DNA of 64,000 nt from Lutjanus erythropterus (Eukaryota; Chordata; Actinopteri; Lutjaniformes; Lutjanidae): positions 3,281,590 through 3,345,589 of the forward strand of contig CM034608.1 of NCBI GenBank assembly GCA_020091685.1, read 5' to 3'. Made by a program: the position numbers and the translations under genes. This document shows, in pieces, positions 61,322-64,000 of this stretch (position 1 is its first letter; each line of letters begins with the position of its first letter). The notes beneath the pieces are model-generated. The model had not been told where the DNA came from and did no database searches. It was given only the letters and a program-made list of their open reading frames with translations.

Positions 61322-62985
61322 TCACTGCTTCAGCACTGCTGAAAAAAAAAATCTTGAAGGTTCTCTCCAAGTCTTTCTCCAGCTCGGCCTCTGCTACACC
61401 CTGCAACACACGTGTGTAAAGTTTGTGTTGTGGTGATGCAAAGATTCAAAACTTTATTGTTACAGAAACAAGAACTAGTTCAAGAGTCGTACAACGTGAT
61501 CAATTAATGTTTGACTCATTTTTTAAGAAAAACAATACACAAAAACTCAGATTTCAGCTTTTTAAATAGGAATATTTTCTGTTTTCTCTACTCCTCTCAA
61601 GGGGTGGAAGTAACTAATTACAAATACTCAAGTTACTGTAATTGAGTATTTTGGGGGAACTCATGTCTGTACTTTTTCTACTTGAGAATGCATTTCACTA
61701 TGTAATCTACTTAGTTACTTTTAAAATCACAACTGAGTACTGAATACAATTTGAACTAGAAGAGGTCACTCAGTAGAGTGCAGATCCCCACCAGGCATCA
61801 CATGGTGAAGCACCTACTGCAATGCCAACAACAACAACTGTAAAAATAACATGTAAAAATACTCTGTTACAAGTAAAGCTCTGCATTCAAAATCTTATAT
61901 AAGTAAAAGTGGAAAAATATTAGCGACAAAATATACTGGTGCATAAAATATACCAAGTAAAATTATAGAATGGTCTATACCTGGATATAAACCTGAATTA
62001 TGATTGATTTTTATACTGCTGGGTAGTTTAGTGTATAATACTAAATAATCTATAATCATCTGATTCATATTTTGCATTAATAATCTCAATCTTAAAAGTC
62101 ATCAAGACAGTTATCAAATAAATGCAGTGGGAAAAGACGTGTAGTGGAGTAGAAGTACAAGTAAAGCAGGTAAGTAAAGTACCTCAAATCAAGCCAAAGA
62201 TGTTGAAAACCACTGGCTTAATCTTATATGTTTTGTTAATGCAAAAGTTTAATCTAAAAAGTAATCTGTGGGAAGTACTACTGTTGAACAAATAAAAAAA
62301 AAATTGGTGAAGTGACAGTTTGTCAGATATTAGCAGTTGGTTGGGTGTTACTCCAGGTTAGGGTTAGTGGCAACAAATCTCACTTCAAACTGAGGTCAAA
62401 GTTTGCAGTCCTGCATGTTGCATCACCTGTGTTAGCATGTTAGCATGTTAGCATGCCGCACACAGACTTACAGGTTTTTGGAAGTAGAGCTGGTAGTCAA
62501 ATATGGGAATATCCTTCAGTTTCTGTGCAGGAGGAACAGACGGATCGACGCGGAACAGAGGAGTGTTCAGAGACGCTACGGCCCTTCACAAACAAGAAAT
62601 GACACTTTTTACTACAGTATAATACATGTGGGAGACGTCACTGAATCTGTGTGTGTGTGTGTGTGTGTGTTCACCTGACTCTCTCAGGGTAATACTGAGC
62701 CATGGTCCACACCAGAGCGCCTCCCCAGTCATGACCCACCAGAGTGACCTGTGCTATCGACTGCACAAGGAACAGACAAAGGTATTACATATAGAAATAT
62801 ACTCTATATATCTGGGTGATCCATCAGAACTCATCATGGACAACAAATAAATGTGATAACCACCTGTATCTGCAGCAGATTTTACATCTGCAAGTTTATT
62901 TTCATCATTAATTAGTGTGTAGCTGAGGTAAGAGTGTGTATAATGTCTTATTACTCACCATTTTGTCCAGAAATGTGATTAAATC
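57418..62985 (-). CDS. ephx2: Soluble epoxide hydrolase, C-terminal hydrolase domain (9 exons, 5' part outside window)
   Basis: Nine exons on the minus strand join in phase into 744 nt (247 codons plus stop): 62985-62959, 62760-62675, 62583-62472, 61400-61326, 61192-61150, 61023-60921, 59207-59138, 57741-57661, 57564-57418. All introns are GT-AG. The product matches human EPHX2 from the residues before the nucleophile to the stop. It hydrolyses fatty-acid epoxides such as epoxyeicosatrienoic acids to diols. Visible catalytic residues are the nucleophile Asp in GHDWGG, the oxyanion Tyr pair in FDYQLYF and NWYRN, the charge-relay Asp in TAGKD, and the His in EECGHW. The Asp-to-His spacing is 28 residues, as in human (496/524). 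The protein ends -TPKL, not the -SKM of human. The N-terminal phosphatase domain and promoter lie past 64000. Introns are 91-1713 bp and the large ones are full of transposons. Identification rests on remembered human sequence. Confidence 0.97.
57661..57741 (-). CDS. ephx2: ephx2 exon with charge-relay aspartate
   Basis: This 81-nt exon (27 codons, phase 0 at both ends) encodes LLMPALMVTAGKDPVLLPAF then SKGMEDL. The Asp of GKD is the equivalent of human Asp496. The acceptor region upstream is dominated by a CA microsatellite (57748-57787), so the polypyrimidine tract is made of GT repeats on the coding strand. Confidence 0.96.
57748..57787. repeat. CA microsatellite in ephx2 intron
   Basis: (CA)n with CG steps, directly next to a splice acceptor. 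Confidence 0.95.
57912..58115. repeat. Dispersed repeat, copy 2, in ephx2 intron
   Basis: Same family as 2455-2640: AGTAACAGATTACATGTACC, ATTCCATTACAGTTAC, AAAAAATAAGATT. Confidence 0.65.
58236..58542. mobile_element. AGTTGCAACC-ended hAT-like repeat in ephx2 intron
   Basis: From GAGCTCTGATGATTAATT to ATAATAGTTGCAACC, with TTAGATTTCAGCTTCTTAAA, GAATATTTTCTGGTTTCTTT and AGTAAACTGAATATTTTGAG inside. This is a very common fish repeat, near full length. A truncated relative is at 61505-61600. Confidence 0.75.
58570..58725 (+). repeat. GGGACAGGA-type dispersed repeat, copy 2, in ephx2 intron
   Basis: Same family as 30600-30830; includes a T17 run. Confidence 0.75.
58838..59125 (+). mobile_element. 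TTAAAGGGACAGT-type repeat in ephx2 intron
   Basis: CATTAAAGGGACAGTCTGGA, TGAGGTACTTTTCCACAGTC and TACCTGCAGTAGGTGGAGG are typical of a fish TIR element. It stops 12 bp before an ephx2 exon. Confidence 0.6.
59138..59207 (-). CDS. ephx2: ephx2 exon with second oxyanion tyrosine
   Basis: This 70-nt exon encodes GPLNWYRNSEVNWKWMCSRP then TGK. The Tyr of NWYRN is the equivalent of human Tyr466, which together with Tyr383 activates the epoxide. The acceptor is CGTTCCACAG and the donor GTTTGT is non-optimal. It lies between two large repeat-rich introns. Confidence 0.96.
59810..59940. repeat. CTGTTTCCCAGAG-type repeat in ephx2 intron
   Basis: GGCCCTGTTTCCCAGAGCC with GTAGCGCTACGTGCGTCGTA is the start of a common fish element. 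GGTCTCCCGGACTG and GGGAGACCTTA form a partial inverted pair. Confidence 0.5.
60225..60670. mobile_element. MITE-like repeat with ACAGTGTA end in ephx2 intron
   Basis: AGTTGAGACAACTCAAAA on the left opposes AGTTTTCTCAACTTTTTTG and TTTTTACAGTGTA on the right. The interior matches 23656-23930 and 49885-49995. Confidence 0.7.
60921..61023 (-). CDS. ephx2: ephx2 cap-domain exon
   Basis: This 103-nt exon encodes GLFVGLPEQNPRSSM then LTEADLQYYVSQYRERGF and two bases of Arg. It corresponds to the human region GGLFVNSPEEPSL to EEIQFYVQQFKKSGFR. The acceptor is GTGTTACAG. Confidence 0.95.
61150..61192 (-). CDS. ephx2: ephx2 short cap-domain exon
   Basis: This 43-nt exon encodes AKRPAISTAGVCAR plus one base of Gly. 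It has a good acceptor (TTTTCTCTCAG) and donor (GTGAGG). It sits where human has the less conserved SMHKVCEAGG stretch. Frame and phases match both neighbours. Confidence 0.93.
61279..61319. repeat. GT microsatellite in ephx2 intron
   Basis: About 20 GT units next to the splice donor of the T10 exon. Confidence 0.95.
61326..61400 (-). CDS. ephx2: ephx2 cap-domain exon with T10 run
   Basis: This 75-nt exon encodes 25 residues, GVAEAELEKDLERTFK followed by IFFFSSAEA. It matches the human segment GVAEAELEQNLSRTFKSLF. A run of ten T on the coding strand (61351-61342) encodes I-F-F-F; a slip by one base would break the frame. The donor GTGAGG abuts a GT/CA microsatellite in the next intron. Confidence 0.95.
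61505..62190. mobile_element. Nested repeats in ephx2 intron
   Basis: 61505-61600 is a truncated AGTTGCAACC-family fragment (TCAGATTTCAGCTTTTTAAA). It is cut off by AAGGGGTGGAAGTAACTAAT at 61601, which starts another fish element rich in AAGTACTTTTACTT motifs and reaches about 62190. Confidence 0.65.
62436..62456. repeat. TGTTAGCA triplet
   Basis: GTTAGCAT is repeated three times in tandem at 10-bp spacing. Confidence 0.85.
62472..62583 (-). CDS. ephx2: ephx2 exon with first oxyanion tyrosine
   Basis: This 112-nt exon begins by completing the split Arg and encodes AVASLNTPLF through FDYQLYFQKP. The Tyr of FDYQ is the equivalent of human Tyr383, which polarises the epoxide oxygen. The donor is GTAAGTCTG. 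The acceptor TTTGTGAAG is weak, but the reading frame is continuous on both sides. Confidence 0.95.
62649..62670. repeat. GT microsatellite in ephx2 intron
   Basis: Eleven GT units, four bases from a splice donor. Confidence 0.95.
62675..62760 (-). CDS. ephx2: ephx2 exon with nucleophile elbow
   Basis: This 86-nt exon encodes the nucleophile elbow VTLVGHDWGGALVW and ends YYPERVR with a split Arg codon. The Asp of HDWGG is the residue alkylated by the substrate epoxide. The acceptor is CTTGTGCAG. The donor GTGAAC is followed directly by a GT microsatellite (62649-62670) inside a 91-bp intron. Confidence 0.97.
62959..62985 (-). CDS. ephx2: ephx2 exon encoding DLITFLDKM
   Basis: This 27-nt micro-exon (9 codons) has an acceptor TTTTTTCCAG and a donor GTGAGTAA. 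It corresponds to the human stretch EMVTFLDKL, just upstream of the nucleophile strand. It is phase 0 at both ends. No further upstream exon was recognised between 62986 and 64000, so the next one is probably outside the window. Confidence 0.9.
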
Positions 62986-63539
62986 CTGGAAAAAAGAGAA
63001 AAACAGCATGTTTTATGGCATTTAATATTGTTCTTTGTAAATATAATTCAATAATACATGACAACTGTCATGTACTTTGCAGTGTAATAACACAATAACA
63101 GACTGTGGTGACCTAAAAGACTATGGTACACCTTTAGGTAAACATGGCAGCGCTTTCCTGCCACACCAGAAAAAGACAAATGAATCAGTCTCATTTTATA
63201 ACATGAACAGTTTGTTAGAAGAGGATATTTTCACATTTCAAAAGCTTTATTGATAATATTTCTATTTAAATTCATTTTTAAAGAAAAACATCCACAGAGC
63301 TTTTAGAGAGGTGATGTATAAAAGTCAAAATCACTTTTCTTTAAAAAAAACAAAACAAAACATTTTTTAAAATGTGAATGTATCATTATAAAAATGTTTA
63401 CAGGTCCAAAACAAATATTTTTTTTTTTTTCTGAGTAAGATGAGTGATTGATATGGAATAGAAAGGGGCAGTGTGACCTCTAGTGGCCAAACGCATCAGT
63501 AGAACCTAAAACTTTTCTTAAAAGAAACTTTTCTTGTTA

Positions 63540-63960
63540 TAATATTCTACTGTTTATCTTGTTAGAATGTGAAAGTTATCATAACATAAGTTATCACGTT
63601 ATAACACAAAACGTTTTACAGTATAACAAATGTAATAATAATAATAACAATAATAATAATAACAAATAGTATACTGTTATGTTACAACAATAAGTTACCA
63701 CATTACAATATGAAACTTTTTACATTGTAACACAAGAAATAGTATCATGTTATCACAAGAAAGAATAAGCTGTCATTTTATGACATGAATCATTTTGTTA
63801 TAAGATATTATTATAATAAAACAATAAAAGTTTTAACAATGAAAGTTATCATGCTATAACAAGTTATCATGTTTGAAAAGTTTCATGTTATAGATGGATA
63901 AATAGTATACAACAACAAGATAAATAGTATAATGTTATAATGGAACAAGTTTGTATCTTG
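63540..63960. repeat. AT-rich degenerate GTTATAACA-type array
   Basis: Diverged units such as GTTATCATG, TATAACAAG and AATAGTATA recur, with (AAT)n inside. Presumably part of an ephx2 intron. 62986-63539 shows no exon. Confidence 0.65.
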
Positions 63961-64000
63961 TAATTGTGTAAAAATATATTTTTATTAAATAAAAACATCT

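Noticed and set aside
1-64000. tRNA or rRNA genes
   Set aside because: I scanned for B-box-like GGTTCGAATCC patterns and rRNA-like stretches by eye and saw none; a dedicated tRNA scan could still find decayed copies.
62986-64000. Further upstream ephx2 exons
   Set aside because: No stretch resembling the preceding part of sEH with AG/GT borders was found; the sequence is AT-rich repeat.

Overview
This looks like nuclear DNA from a ray-finned fish, probably a percomorph teleost. It is AT-rich and gene-poor, full of long CA/GT microsatellites. It carries several dispersed repeats of types I recognise from teleost genomes: hAT-type non-autonomous elements, LINE 3' ends, a Harbinger fragment, and elements with terminal inverted repeats. 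Family names are from memory and were not searched. Most long reading frames are shadows of tandem repeats or transposons.

Only one gene is secure. The minus strand from 62985 down to 57418 holds nine exons of soluble epoxide hydrolase (ephx2). They code for the alpha/beta-hydrolase half of the enzyme, from just before the nucleophile loop to the stop codon. All splice phases agree and the five catalytic residues are present. The 5' part (phosphatase domain and start) lies beyond the right edge. A second minus-strand coding segment at 56195-55681 encodes a coiled coil broken by a frameshift; I cannot name it.

Layout: 1-1165 is a purine/GT-rich minisatellite running off the left edge. 2455-3800 holds a dispersed repeat, a 5'-truncated LINE-1-like 3' end and a 26/52-bp minisatellite. 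4317-9478 holds three copies of one hAT-type element with an internal minisatellite; one copy has a perfect 8-bp target-site duplication. 9.6-22.9 kb has more dispersed repeats, a 124-bp tandem triplet, a TIR element with 249-bp arms, a Harbinger transposase fragment, a 2.2-kb-spaced inverted pair of repeats and an RTE-like tail. 23-29 kb has a foldback, an LTR-like segment, an intact 988-bp hAT element with an 8-bp TSD, and a LINE with a YADD motif. 30-40 kb has repeats in mirror order (32.2-34.5 kb against 38.3-40.0 kb), a small hairpin MITE and a head-to-head pair of hammerhead-like cores. 42-52 kb has a 17-bp minisatellite, a possible conserved element with a perfect DR1 site, a TIR element split by a Penelope-like piece, and a 1-kb AT-rich array. 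53-64 kb has the coiled-coil segment and ephx2, with repeats in its introns.

No operon-like or defence-like system is present. The best leads are the hAT element that carries its own expandable array, the paired hammerhead cores, the mirrored repeat order around 36 kb, and sequence oddities in ephx2 (a T10 run in an exon, a -PKL C-terminus, a G-rich tract starting at the stop codon).
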